Origin: Verrucomicrobiia bacterium
GTDB lineage: Bacteria; Verrucomicrobiota; Verrucomicrobiia; Limisphaerales; CAIMTB01
DNA: 64,000 bases
Reading direction: 5' to 3'
Assembly: GCA_019634625.1 (NCBI GenBank)
Contig: JAHCBA010000027.1
Location: 19,596-83,595, forward strand
The notes beneath the pieces were generated by a model. It was not told where the DNA came from and did not search any database. It was given only the letters and a program-made list of their open reading frames with translations. Below are positions 17,965-28,196 of the stretch, one piece after another (position 1 is the stretch's first letter; the number at the start of each line of letters is the position of its first letter). A program made the translations under genes and the position numbers.

Positions 17965-19565
17965 GGTCGGCCCTCCCGATCTTGAACGCGGAAGAACCGG
18001 ATTGGCCCGAGATCGGCAGGAAGCTCGGTGACCAGGGCATCTCCCTCGGGCTGGAGCGGGGCGAAGACGGTGGGCCAGGGCTGAGGTGGTCCGGGCAGTT
18101 CGGGAGTGCTCAGGACTTCGAGTCGCCCGGCCCAGGCGGGGTTGATTGGGGCGCCGTCGAGGCTGGCGACTTTAAGGCGGACGCCGCCGCCATTCCGGGG
18201 AAGTTCGGTGGCGAGTCGGAGCGGGGGAAGCGGGGGTGGGGCGGTGCTGAGATCGACGGCGACGATTTCGGATTGCAATGAGGAATTGCGGGCGAAGAGG
18301 ACGCCGTTGGCGAGGGCGGGACGATTCCAGCAGTGGGCATGAAGGATCTTGAAGCGGCCGAGTTCGGAGTAGCCCTGGGGGTTGGGCGGAACCAGGACAA
18401 GTTCGCCGGACTCGGTGAGGACGATGAGGGAATTGGCGGCGCGGATGAGGCTGCCGAAGCCGATATTGCCGGAGCCGACTTGAGTTTGGGTCCAGCGGTT
18501 GGTGCCGGCGGACGGGTCGAGGCAGGCGAGGCGAGCCTGGGCGGAAGTGGGACTGGGGATGGCGTAGATGAATCCTTCGTGTGCCACCGGGGTGGACCAG
18601 TGGAGTTGGTAGGCATTACCGCGTTGACGGGCGGTTTCGACCGCGGTGAAGCCGGAGTCGGTGCGGCTGATCTGCCCGATCCAGGTTCCCGCGGCGTAGG
18701 CAGCGGAGGCGTGAACGTGGTTGCCAGCCACGACGGGAGAGGCGGCCGTGGACGTGTGGGAGGGGGAGAACTCGAGGCGCCAGAGGACGGCGCCGGTTTC
18801 GGGGACGACGCTGACGAGCCCGGGGAGGGTGAGGAAGATGGCCTGGGCGACGCCGTCGAGGTGGGCGAGGACGGGGGTGGCGTGGGTCAGGCCGACTTCC
18901 TGACCGCTCCAGGCGGTCGAGCCGTCGTGCTTGCGAACGGCCATCAGGCGGCGGCCGGGAGCGTTGGCATTGAGGAGGATCAGGTCACCCACCAGGAGCG
19001 GCGAGGCGGCGTTCTCCCAGGGAAGGACGGAACTGCCGAGTTCCTGGGGAAAATCGCGGATCCACGCGATGTCACCGGTCCCGGCGTGCAGGGCGAGGAG
19101 TTTCAGGTGGGACGTGATGAGATAGACGCGATCGCCATCGAGTGTGGGGGTGGAGCGGGGCCCGTCGATGCGGTCGTCGTATCCGGCGAGGTCGGTGTAA
19201 CGGGCGCGTTCGACGTCCACGGCCCAGAGGGGGTCGCCGGTGGCGGCGTCGAGGGCCAGGCAGAACTCGCGTTCCCCGGAAGGGGTGGCACGCCGTTCCT
19301 GGGTGACGATCCGGCCGTGCTGCGCGGCGATCGAACTCCAGCCGGGACCGATGGGCCGGCGCCAGAGGATGCGCGGGGGCTGTTCCTCCCAGTCGGTGCG
19401 AACGGACTCCAGGGAACTGCCGTCACCGAGCGGCCCGTGGTACTGGGGCCAGTCGGCGGCGGGGAGGACGGTCGCGGTGCAGGCCAGGAGGGCGAGGGTG
19501 AGGAACGCAGTGCGCCGGGAGGCGCCGGAGCGGGGGTGGGATCGGAGACTGGCGGCGTGGCGCAT
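17961..19565 (-). CDS. PQQ-like beta-propeller secreted protein
   Basis: 534 aa from ATG 19565, with a Sec signal ([17 protein letters not shown]) directly before [17 protein letters not shown], the typical opening of PQQ-like propeller proteins of this phylum. Repeats of the propeller type follow ([55 protein letters not shown]). No quinoprotein dehydrogenase active-site motif is visible, so a binding or scaffolding role is more likely than catalysis. The last 80 or so residues form a separate beta domain ending [13 protein letters not shown]. It lies between the ion channel and pseudopilin genes. Confidence 0.88.
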   Translation of the reverse strand: MRHAASLRSHPRSGASRRTAFLTLALLACTATVLPAADWPQYHGPLGDGSSLESVRTDWEEQPPRILWRRPIGPGWSSIAAQHGRIVTQERRATPSGEREFCLALDAATGDPLWAVDVERARYTDLAGYDDRIDGPRSTPTLDGDRVYLITSHLKLLALHAGTGDIAWIRDFPQELGSSVLPWENAASPLLVGDLILLNANAPGRRLMAVRKHDGSTAWSGQEVGLTHATPVLAHLDGVAQAIFLTLPGLVSVVPETGAVLWRLEFSPSHTSTAASPVVAGNHVHASAAYAAGTWIGQISRTDSGFTAVETARQRGNAYQLHWSTPVAHEGFIYAIPSPTSAQARLACLDPSAGTNRWTQTQVGSGNIGFGSLIRAANSLIVLTESGELVLVPPNPQGYSELGRFKILHAHCWNRPALANGVLFARNSSLQSEIVAVDLSTAPPPLPPLRLATELPRNGGGVRLKVASLDGAPINPAWAGRLEVLSTPELPGPPQPWPTVFAPLQPEGDALVTELPADLGPIRFFRVQDREGRP

Positions 19566-19591
19566 GGGCGAAGGCCCCGGCCGCCGCGGGG

Positions 19592-20470
19592 TCAGGGCTG
19601 GGCCGAAGGGCTGTCTGGAGGTGTCGCGCCGTTGGGGGGCGGTGTCAACCTGCGTTCGACCGTGGTGCGGAGGTTTTGCAGATCCTGTTCCATCCGGCGC
19701 AGGGTCACGATGAGATCGTCCTGGCTGAGGAAGGCAGGGGGTTCGGTGGCGAGTTCCTGCATGGTCGAGACGATGATCCCGATGAAGAGATTGAGGATGG
19801 TGAAGGTGGCGACGACGATGAAGGGGACGAAGAAGGCCCAGGCCCAGGGGTGCGACTCCATGACGGGCCGGACGATGCCCATCGACCAGCTCTCGAGGGT
19901 CATGATCTGGAAGAGCGTGTAGAGGCTGCGTCCGAGAGTGCCGAACCAGTCGGGATGGGTGGGTCCGAACAGGGCGGTGACCAGCACGCCGGCGGTGTAG
20001 TAGAAGATGCTGGCGACCGCGATGACACTGGCGAGACCGGGGATGGCGTGGAGGAAGGCGGCGACGACCTTGCGGAGCTGGGGGATGATGGTGAGCAACC
20101 GGAGGACGCGGAGGACGCGGAGCGAACGGAGGACCGACCATGCACCGGAACCCGGGACGAGGGCGATGCCGACGACGGCGGCGTCGAACCAGTTCCAGCC
20201 GTTGCGCCAGAAGAGGCCGCGATAGGCGGTGAGTTTGATGCCGAGTTCGACAACGAACAGGGAGAGGCAGATCCGGTCGATGGCCACGAGCCATCCGCCG
20301 ATCTGGGCGCGCAGGCTCGGGCTGGTTTCCATTCCGAGGATCACGGCGTTGATCAGGATGACAACGGTGATGGCGATTTCGACGCTGCGGGCTTCGACGC
20401 GACGGGCCAGGGACAGGCGCCAGGGGGCGGCGCGGGTAGCCAGCAGACGCTGGAGATCGAGCTCACTCAC
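19592..20470 (-). CDS. Voltage-gated sodium channel, NaVBac family
   Basis: 292 aa, six transmembrane segments. The S4 sensor carries arginines every third residue (R115, R118, R121, R124 in SVLRSLRVLRVLRLL). The pore loop has TLESWSMG (residues 191-198), the signature selectivity filter of bacterial sodium channels such as NaVAb/NaChBac, with Glu193 as the ring residue. S6 (FTILNLFIGIIVSTMQE) is followed by a cytoplasmic coiled coil (DDLIVTLRRMEQDLQNLRTTV) that tetramerises these channels. Homotetrameric, inner membrane. First of a leftward set with the PQQ and pseudopilin genes (26 nt gap to the next start). Confidence 0.95.
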   Translation of the reverse strand: MSELDLQRLLATRAAPWRLSLARRVEARSVEIAITVVILINAVILGMETSPSLRAQIGGWLVAIDRICLSLFVVELGIKLTAYRGLFWRNGWNWFDAAVVGIALVPGSGAWSVLRSLRVLRVLRLLTIIPQLRKVVAAFLHAIPGLASVIAVASIFYYTAGVLVTALFGPTHPDWFGTLGRSLYTLFQIMTLESWSMGIVRPVMESHPWAWAFFVPFIVVATFTILNLFIGIIVSTMQELATEPPAFLSQDDLIVTLRRMEQDLQNLRTTVERRLTPPPNGATPPDSPSAQP

Positions 20471-20552
20471 GGTGGGCGGCGGGCGGGCGCGAGCGGGGAG
20501 GGGGAACCGGACTTCCCGTCAGGGTGGTGGGAAGTCCGGGATGGGTGGCGGA

Positions 20553-21942
<1,390 letters not shown>

Positions 21943-22135
21943 GAAACGGGGGTCCGAGTTCAGGGCTGCCGGGACTCCGGAAAGGGGATATTCCAACGTG
22001 GAAGCCTCCGACCGGAATCGCGATGGCCGCCTGGATTTGGTGGTGGGCCGGGGTTGGCAGGATGGGGTGGGGTCGAGGTGACGCGGATGCTCGGACCGAT
22101 GGACTTCGGCGAGGCCGCTTTTTATCGTCCGGGGC

Positions 22136-23500
22136 ATGGCGTCCACGGTTCGCGTCCGGTTTGCTCCCTCGCCGACGGGTTTTCTGCATATCGGCGGGGC
22201 GCGCACGGCCCTGTTCAACTGGCTTTTTGCCCGCAGCCAGAGGGGTGCGTTTGTATTGCGGATCGAGGACACCGATGCGGCCCGCAACACGCAGGAGGCA
22301 ACCGATGTGATTCTTCATGGGTTGAGGTGGCTGGGGCTGGACTGGGACGAGGGGCCGGAGACTGGCGATCCCGATGGGCCGAGCCGCGGCGAGCGGGGTC
22401 CGTATTTTCAGTCCCGAAGGTCCGGACATTACCAGCGGTGGATCGAGGTGTTGCGGCAGCGGGGTCATGCCTACGAGCGCGACGGGGCGGTGCGCTTCCG
22501 GATGCCCCGGGAGCCGATCGTCCTTCGCGACCGGATCGTTGGCGAGATCACCCGCGCGCTGACCGACCGGGAGGAGGCGGACCCGGACTTCGTCATCGTT
22601 CGAAGCGATGGGCAGCCGGTGTTCCACCTGGTCAACGTGATCGACGACCTGGAAATGGGCATCACGCATGTCATCCGCGGCGAGGACCACGTCAGCAACA
22701 CGGCCAAGCACATCGCACTCTTCCGGGCGCTTGGGGCCGAGGCGCCGGAGTATGCGCACATCCCGCTGATTCTGAATCCGGACGGATCGAAGATGAGCAA
22801 GCGCGACCGGGGGGCGAGCCTGCAGTCGTATGTGGAGGAAGGGTATCTGCCGGCGGCGGTGAACAATTACCTGTGTCTGCTTGGTTGGAGCCCGAAGGGC
22901 GGGGAGGAACCGATGACCCTCGAGGAGGCGGCGCGCCGGTTCAGGCTGGAAGATGTGAACCGCAGCAATGCGCGGTTTGACCTGAAGAAGCTCGAGCACT
23001 TCCACTTCGAGCATACCCGGCGGCTGGATCCGGCCCGGTTCGTGGAGATCGGTGCGGCGGCCCTGCGGCGGGCCGGCATCGACACGTCCGCCTTCGCGCC
23101 CGAGTACGTCGCGGCGGCACTTGGGACGGTCCAGGAGAAGGGGCGGCTGTTCGGGGAACTGGCGGGGTGGGTGGACTTCTATTTCCTCCCGGACCATGCC
23201 CTGCGCTTCGATGCCGAAGCGGTGGCGAAGGCATTGACCCCGGCGAGCGCACCGCTGCTCGGGCAGTTGCGGGAGAGGTTCGCGGCCTTGCCGGGGTTCG
23301 AAGCCGCCGCCCTCGAGGCGGCGCTGAAGCAATTGGCGGTGGATCTCGGGGTGAAGGCCGGTCCGCTGGTGCAACCGTGCCGGGTGGCCTGCACCGGGCG
23401 CGGGGTCGGCCCGAGCCTTTATCACCTGATGGCTGTGCTGGGCCGGGACCGCGTGTTGAACCGTCTCGACCTGGCGCAGGCGAAGGCCGTTCAGGGTTAG
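22136..23500 (+). CDS. gltX: Glutamyl-tRNA synthetase
   Basis: Charges tRNA-Glu with glutamate. 454 aa, class I synthetase. The HIGH box is FAPSPTGFLHIGGARTAL (residues 10-26), the KMSKS loop is KMSKR (219-223), with VNVIDDLEMGITHVIRGEDH in between; the C-terminal half is the helical anticodon-binding region ending KPVQG-like (VGPSLYHLMAVLGRDRVLNR). Non-discriminating versus discriminating specificity cannot be told from sequence alone. The ATG start is the only one that preserves the RVRFAPSPTG opening. Confidence 0.96.
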   Translation: MASTVRVRFAPSPTGFLHIGGARTALFNWLFARSQRGAFVLRIEDTDAARNTQEATDVILHGLRWLGLDWDEGPETGDPDGPSRGERGPYFQSRRSGHYQRWIEVLRQRGHAYERDGAVRFRMPREPIVLRDRIVGEITRALTDREEADPDFVIVRSDGQPVFHLVNVIDDLEMGITHVIRGEDHVSNTAKHIALFRALGAEAPEYAHIPLILNPDGSKMSKRDRGASLQSYVEEGYLPAAVNNYLCLLGWSPKGGEEPMTLEEAARRFRLEDVNRSNARFDLKKLEHFHFEHTRRLDPARFVEIGAAALRRAGIDTSAFAPEYVAAALGTVQEKGRLFGELAGWVDFYFLPDHALRFDAEAVAKALTPASAPLLGQLRERFAALPGFEAAALEAALKQLAVDLGVKAGPLVQPCRVACTGRGVGPSLYHLMAVLGRDRVLNRLDLAQAKAVQG

Positions 23501-23603
23501 GCCCATGTTCCGTTCGACATTCCGCAGACGCACCCCGGGTGTACCGTGCGGCAAGAGGGGGATGGGATGGAAGGATGGTACAGGGTCTTGCCGCCCTTCG
23601 TTT

Positions 23604-23662
23604 GGTGTGCACGCTTTAGCGTGTCGGGGTGGTTCGGAGGCTCACGCTGAAGCGTGGACACC
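23604..23662. repeat. Inverted pair of palindromes (BIME-like)
   Basis: Arm 1 GGTGTGCACGCTTTAGCGTG (23604-23623) and arm 2, the reverse complement GGTGTCCACGCTTCAGCGTG (23662-23643), are 20-bp copies with two differences in opposite orientation, 19 bp apart. Each arm is itself a palindrome (CACGCT, 2-base loop, AGCGTG). This is the architecture of paired REP units, placed between gltX and the HIT gene. Confidence 0.65.
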
Positions 23663-23745
23663 CAACCCCTCTGGCGGGGCGGGAAGCGGGGGGGCGAAGG
23701 TTTCCGGCGTGACCGGGGGGTGGGGAGGGGCTAGCGTTTCGGGCG

Positions 23746-24240
23746 ATGGAACGTCTGCACGCCCCGTGGCGGATCGAGTATATCCTGGCGCCGAAGGAGC
23801 CGGGCGGAAACGGATCGGTGTTTCGTCGGATCGGGGAAGGGACGGACGACGAGGAAAACCTGGTGGTGGCACGGGGCCGGACCTGCTACGCGCTGCTGAA
23901 CAACTACCCGTACAATGGCGGCCACCTGATGGTGGTGCCGTACCGTCAGGTGAGGGATCTGGACGGATTGACGGACGAGGAGATGCTGGAGTTGATGCGG
24001 ATGGCGCGGCGTTGCATGAGGGTGTTGCGGGAGTCGATGAAGGCGGACGGGTTCAATGTGGGGCTGAATCTTGGGCGGGTGGCGGGGGCGGGGATCGAGG
24101 AGCATTTGCATCTGCATGTGGTGCCGAGGTGGGCGGGGGACACGAACTTCATGCCGGTGCTGGCGGGGACGACGGTGTTGCCGCAGGCGTTGCGGGAGGT
24201 GGCGGAAAATGTGCGCCAGGCGTTGGCGCGGGAGGAATGA
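23746..24240 (+). CDS. HIT family nucleotide hydrolase/transferase
   Basis: 164 aa. The histidine triad is HLHLHVVPRW (His120, 122, 124), preceded by the nucleotide-pocket segment NNYPYNGGHLMVVPYRQV and NVGLNLGRVAGAGIEEH. The length and RWAGDTNFMPVLAGT tail resemble the Ap4A-phosphorylase-like HIT group rather than the shorter HinT proteins. It is probably a dinucleoside polyphosphate or nucleotidyl hydrolase in the cytoplasm. It ends 7 nt before phoH. Confidence 0.92.
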   Translation: MERLHAPWRIEYILAPKEPGGNGSVFRRIGEGTDDEENLVVARGRTCYALLNNYPYNGGHLMVVPYRQVRDLDGLTDEEMLELMRMARRCMRVLRESMKADGFNVGLNLGRVAGAGIEEHLHLHVVPRWAGDTNFMPVLAGTTVLPQALREVAENVRQALAREE

Positions 24241-24247
24241 GACGCTT

Positions 24248-25228
24248 GTGAGGGAGACCACCGAGGAGACGCTGCACTTCGAGAGTGCGCGCCACGCGCA
24301 GCAGTTGTTCCACAACGACCCCAAGAACCTGCAGGCTTTGGAGAAGGCGCTGGGGGTGAAGGCCACGTCGAGGGAGGGATGGATCAAACTGGAAGGCGGC
24401 ACCGACGCGGTGGGGAAGGCTCGACGGCTGTTCGAATTGCTCGAGGCCTCGGCCAAGGCGGGGCAGCCGATCCGGACGAAGGAGTTTGCCTACGCCCTGA
24501 ACGTGGTCCAGCACGAGGGGGCGGAGGCGTTGGCCGACCTGTTCGGGACGCGGATCCAGACTTCGACCCGGAAGGCCCAGGTGACGCCGAAGACGACCGG
24601 GCAGCGCCGGTATGTGGAGGCCATCCGGCAGCATGACCTGACCTTGGGGATCGGGCCGGCGGGGACGGGGAAGACCTACCTGGCCATGGCCATGGCGGTG
24701 GCTTCGTTGCGGGAGGAGAAGGTGGCCCGGATCATCCTGACGCGTCCGGCCGTGGAGGCGGGCGAGGCGCTGGGTTTCCTGCCCGGCGATCTGTACGAGA
24801 AGATCGCGCCCTATCTGCGACCCCTGCAGGACGCGCTGCACGACATGATGCCGGCGGAGGACATTCAGAAGAACAAGGAACGCGGGGTGATCGAGATCGC
24901 GCCGCTGGCGTACATGCGGGGACGGACGTTGAACAACGCCTTTGTGATTCTGGACGAGGCGCAGAACGCCACGGGGGAGCAGATGTTCATGTTCCTGACC
25001 CGGCTGGGATTCGGGTCGCGGGCGGTGGTGACGGGGGATCCGACACAAATCGACCTTCCCAAGAACCGTCCGTCGGGGCTGGTCGAGGCGGTGCGGGCCT
25101 TGCGCGGGGTGGAGGGGATTGCCGTGTGCGAGTTCACCCGGCGCGACGTGGTGCGTCATCCGCTGGTGCAGCGGATCATCTCGGCCTACGAGGAACACCG
25201 GGGCCGGCGGGATAGGGAGGGGCCGTGA
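24248..25228 (+). CDS. phoH: PhoH family ATPase
   Basis: 326 aa from the GTG at 24248, with GGAGGA about 12 nt upstream; no ATG is available in frame near it. The N-terminal KH-like region (LQALEKALGVKATSREGWIK) precedes the ATPase core with Walker A GPAGTGKT (136-143) and Walker B FVILDEAQN (232-240), plus QIDLPKNRPSGL. PhoH proteins are RNA-linked ATPases. It is normally followed directly by ybeY; here a 127-bp gap with a heptamer array separates them. The start is the least certain part. Confidence 0.93.
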   Translation: MRETTEETLHFESARHAQQLFHNDPKNLQALEKALGVKATSREGWIKLEGGTDAVGKARRLFELLEASAKAGQPIRTKEFAYALNVVQHEGAEALADLFGTRIQTSTRKAQVTPKTTGQRRYVEAIRQHDLTLGIGPAGTGKTYLAMAMAVASLREEKVARIILTRPAVEAGEALGFLPGDLYEKIAPYLRPLQDALHDMMPAEDIQKNKERGVIEIAPLAYMRGRTLNNAFVILDEAQNATGEQMFMFLTRLGFGSRAVVTGDPTQIDLPKNRPSGLVEAVRALRGVEGIAVCEFTRRDVVRHPLVQRIISAYEEHRGRRDREGP

Positions 25229-25232
25229 GATC

Positions 25233-25316
25233 TGAAACCTGAAACCTGAAACCTGAAACCTGAAACCTGAAACCTGAAACCTGAAACCTGAAACCTGAGA
25301 CCTGAGACCTGAGACC
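25233..25316. repeat. Heptamer tandem array (TGAAACC)
   Basis: Nine perfect TGAAACC units (25233-25295) followed by three TGAGACC units (25296-25316), with degenerate units beyond (to about 25335). It is the same heptamer as at 5922-5991. It lies between phoH and ybeY without interrupting a gene. Unit length 7 means gains or losses would not keep frame if transcribed as coding sequence. Confidence 0.9.
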
Positions 25317-25355
25317 TGAAGACTGGAGATCTGAGGGCGGAGACGGGAACGGAGT

Positions 25356-25823
25356 ATGAAGCGGGAGGTGGTGGTGCGGGTGCGGCAGCGCCGGTGGCTC
25401 GTGGACCGGGAGGGATTGACGCGTCTGACCGAGGCGTTCCTGGGGGAGGAACTGGGGCTGGGGGAGTGGTGTCTGGGGATTCAGCTGGTGGGGGAGCGGG
25501 CGATGTCGGAGCAGAATGAGCGGTGGCTCGGTCACGAGGGGTCCACGGATGTCATCACCTTCGACCATCGGGAGGGGCCGGGGGAGGCGCTTCATGGGGA
25601 GTTGTTTGTGAGCGTGGACGACGCGGTGCGACAGGCGGAGGAGTTCGGGAGCACGCCGTCGATGGAGTTGGTGCGGTACGTGGTGCATGGCGTGCTGCAC
25701 TTGCAGGGGTACGACGATCGGGACGGGGTCTCGCGACGGGCGATGAAGCGGGCGGAGGATCGTTGGGTGAGGCGGCTGGCGAGACGGTTCGCGTTGCGGG
25801 AGTTGGTGGCTCGCCTAGGGTGA
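25356..25823 (+). CDS. ybeY: Endoribonuclease YbeY (16S rRNA maturation)
   Basis: 155 aa. Metal-dependent RNase for 16S rRNA 3'-end processing and ribosome quality control. STDVITFDHREG and HGVLHLQGYDD (111-121) are diagnostic. The first two zinc ligands are His111 and His115; where E. coli has the third histidine, this protein has Asp121, a variant I recall in other phyla. Part of a phoH-ybeY-DUF502-recO cluster, 4 nt upstream of the DUF502 gene. Confidence 0.93.
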   Translation: MKREVVVRVRQRRWLVDREGLTRLTEAFLGEELGLGEWCLGIQLVGERAMSEQNERWLGHEGSTDVITFDHREGPGEALHGELFVSVDDAVRQAEEFGSTPSMELVRYVVHGVLHLQGYDDRDGVSRRAMKRAEDRWVRRLARRFALRELVARLG

Positions 25824-25827
25824 ACGC

Positions 25828-26601
25828 ATGAGCGAGAAGGCACACACGTGGAGGGGCGATTTCTACGCCGGGGTTGCCATTGTGTTGCCGGTGGCGGTCT
25901 CGCTGGTGATTTTCGAGTGGCTGCTGGGGGCGGTGTCGAATGCCGCGAGCACGCTGCTGTTCTTCCTGCCCTGGGTTCTGGACCGGGAGTTCATTTATGT
26001 GAACGGGCGGAGCGGCCAGATGTTCTGGCACTGGAAGGTGGCGGCCACGGTGCTGCTGGTGGCGCTGGTGTGGCTGACCGGGCACCTCGGCCGCGATTTT
26101 CTGGGCCGGAAGGCGATTGCGGCGGTGGACGCGATCCTGTTGCGGGTGCCGGTGTTGAACACCATCCACGGGGTGGTCAAGCAGGTGAACGATGCGTTCC
26201 GGTCCACCCACGGCCGGTCGTTCAAGCAGGTGGTGCTGGTCGAGTTCCCGCGGAAAGGAGTGTATTCGCTGGGGTTCGTGACCGGGGCGGACCAGCAGGA
26301 GGTACAGCACCGGACACAGGAAAAGGTCCTGAGTGTCTTCGTTCCCACCACGCCGAATCCGACCAGCGGCTACCTGGTCATGGTACCGGAAAACCAGGTG
26401 CGGGTGCTCGACATGACGGTGACGGACGGAATCAAGTACATCATCAGCCTCGGCTCCGTGACGCCCCCATGGCAGCCGGCATTGCCTGGGGGGGCGGGGA
26501 CGCTGGTGGCCCCGGCCAACGGGGAGGCCCCGGGGGTGCTGGAGGGTGGGAGTGGGAGGGAGGAGGAAGGTTCCACGGTGACCGTGGTCGAGGCGCGGTG
26601 A
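25828..26601 (+). CDS. DUF502 family membrane protein
   Basis: 257 aa. Two transmembrane helices (YAGVAIVLPVAVSLVIFEWL about 13-32; WKVAATVLLVALVWLTGHLG about 68-87) flank a periplasmic loop; then the DUF502 core: VDAILLRVPVLNTIHGVVKQ, KQVVLVEFPRKGVYSLGFVT, VFVPTTPNPTSGYLVMVPEN. The C-terminal 50 residues are low-complexity. No biochemical function is established. It sits between ybeY and recO with almost no gap, so it is likely co-transcribed. Confidence 0.92.
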   Translation: MSEKAHTWRGDFYAGVAIVLPVAVSLVIFEWLLGAVSNAASTLLFFLPWVLDREFIYVNGRSGQMFWHWKVAATVLLVALVWLTGHLGRDFLGRKAIAAVDAILLRVPVLNTIHGVVKQVNDAFRSTHGRSFKQVVLVEFPRKGVYSLGFVTGADQQEVQHRTQEKVLSVFVPTTPNPTSGYLVMVPENQVRVLDMTVTDGIKYIISLGSVTPPWQPALPGGAGTLVAPANGEAPGVLEGGSGREEEGSTVTVVEAR

Positions 26602-26612
26602 GCGGGGGTTCC

Positions 26613-27275
26613 ATGGAAGAGCGGGCAACGGGAATCGTGGTGCGGGTGCGTCCGTTGACGGAGAGTTCGCTGATTGTGCACTGGCTGACCGAGGAGGCGG
26701 GGCGGGTGGCGACGGTGGCCAAGGGGGCGCGGCGGGCCAGGTCGCCGTACCGGGGCCGGCTGGACTTGTTCCATGAGGCGGCGTTCACCTTCCGGAGGTC
26801 GCGCCGGTCGGAGCTGCACGGGCTGGGGGAGGTGACGCTGCGGACGGTGTTTCCGCAGTTGCGGACGGACTGGAGCCGGCTGGCGCAGGCGGCCTACGGG
26901 GTATTGCTGATCGAGAAGACGACCGAGACGGACACGCCGCTGCCGGGCACGTGGGGGCTGTTCCGGGCGTACCTCGTCCATCTGGAACGGGCCGCGGTGT
27001 CGCCATTGGCGGTGTGGAGTCTGGAACTGCGGCATTTGGCGGAGTCGGGATTGCTGCCGGGGTGGGAAGGGGGAGGGCTTCCGGAGTCAAGCGGGCAGCT
27101 CGCGGAATCCCTTCTCGAAGCGGAGTGGGGTGATTGGCCCGAGGGCATGCCGGAGGAGGGGGTGTGGCGTCCCCTGGACCGGTGGCTGCGCCGGGTCCTG
27201 GGCGAGGGAGTTGGAGCGGTGCCGAAGGGAAGGGCTGAGGCGTTGGGGCTCTCTGGGGCGATCCGAGCGAGTTGA
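26613..27275 (+). CDS. recO: DNA repair protein RecO
   Basis: About 220 aa from ATG 26613. The alternative GTG at 26598 overlaps the DUF502 stop (GTGA) and would add five residues. An N-terminal OB-fold is visible (TGIVVRVRPLTESSLIVHWL, then GRVATVAKGARRARSPYRG, LDLFHEAAFTF), followed by a helical C-terminal region. RecO loads RecA with RecR in gap repair. The family's cysteine zinc finger is not present, as in some RecO proteins. Cytoplasmic. Confidence 0.88.
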   Translation: MEERATGIVVRVRPLTESSLIVHWLTEEAGRVATVAKGARRARSPYRGRLDLFHEAAFTFRRSRRSELHGLGEVTLRTVFPQLRTDWSRLAQAAYGVLLIEKTTETDTPLPGTWGLFRAYLVHLERAAVSPLAVWSLELRHLAESGLLPGWEGGGLPESSGQLAESLLEAEWGDWPEGMPEEGVWRPLDRWLRRVLGEGVGAVPKGRAEALGLSGAIRAS

Positions 27276-27369
27276 GCGATTTGAGGTGCGCGAGGGGGGG
27301 TGGACCGGGTAGGAGAGGGGTTGCGCCTGGGAGGGCGGCCATGCATCCCGAATCCATACGGGAGGGGCT

Positions 27370-28071
27370 ATGCTTTGTTTCAAGGCGAAGGAAGGTGCCG
27401 GTTCCGGCCAGGGACGACGGCGTGGGGGGTTCACGCTGCTGGAGTTGATGGTGACCGTGGCGGTGGTGGCGCTGCTGGCGAGCCTGCTGGGGGCGGGGGC
27501 GGGTCGGGTTCGGGCGCGGGCGCACGGGGCGATGTGTCTGAATCATCTGCGGCAGTGGGGGCTGGCCACGATGTTGTATGCGCTGGACCATGGCGATTGG
27601 CTGCCCCCCGAGGGCTTCCCAAATCCCGGGGACGCGCAGACAAACCGCGGGTGGTACATCCAGTTGCCGAGGCAGATGGGCATTCCGAGGTACCATGATC
27701 AGGCGTGGCGGACGGACCCTTCCGCCGGGGTGGGTTCGACCGTCTGGCTGTGCCCGGCGAACCGGCGTCGGAGCAACGGCCGGAACCTGTTTCACTATTG
27801 CTTGAATCAGCACGTGGACGGGACCAGCGAAGGGGACATGCCGACGCGTTTGGGGAGCGTGCCGGAGCCATCGAGGATGGTGTGGCTGTTCGATTCGAAG
27901 AACCTGCCGGCGGTGGGCTATTGGGGGTATGTCCACACGAACCTGCATGTGGGGGGCGCGCAGTTTCTCTTTCTGGACGGGCACGCCCGGCGGTTTCGCG
28001 CCATGGACTACTGGGATTCCGCGGCAGACCGTGGCAGGACGAACCATCCGCGGATCCGATGGGTTCCGTGA
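27370..28071 (+). CDS. Pseudopilin-like protein (H-X9-DG type)
   Basis: 233 aa. A basic leader of about 20 residues ends at the prepilin-type cleavage site followed by FTLLELMVTVAVVALLASLL. The globular part has Cys-containing MCLNHLRQWGLATMLYALDH and a C-terminal HVGGAQFLFLDGHARRFRAM, the H-X9-DG-type ending. It is unrelated in sequence to the pseudopilin at 17164 beyond the helix. A role in type II secretion or cell-surface display is inferred. It stands alone between recO and a HAD gene. Confidence 0.87.
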   Translation: MLCFKAKEGAGSGQGRRRGGFTLLELMVTVAVVALLASLLGAGAGRVRARAHGAMCLNHLRQWGLATMLYALDHGDWLPPEGFPNPGDAQTNRGWYIQLPRQMGIPRYHDQAWRTDPSAGVGSTVWLCPANRRRSNGRNLFHYCLNQHVDGTSEGDMPTRLGSVPEPSRMVWLFDSKNLPAVGYWGYVHTNLHVGGAQFLFLDGHARRFRAMDYWDSAADRGRTNHPRIRWVP

Positions 28072-28196
28072 GGCGTCAAGGTCGCGGGTTCCAGCTGCGG
28101 CCGACCGAAGTCGGGACACCGGGCGGGGGGGCACCAGTTTTGCCTTTCCCGGTCCGTGGCCCGCTCCGCACATTGCGCGGGACGACTGCTGCCACC

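Noticed and set aside
23501..23745. Small gene between gltX and the HIT gene
   Set aside because: Only short frames covering the palindromes; no ribosome site and no likeness to a family.
25233..25316. CRISPR array
   Set aside because: Units are 7 bp, contiguous and without spacers; no cas gene is present.
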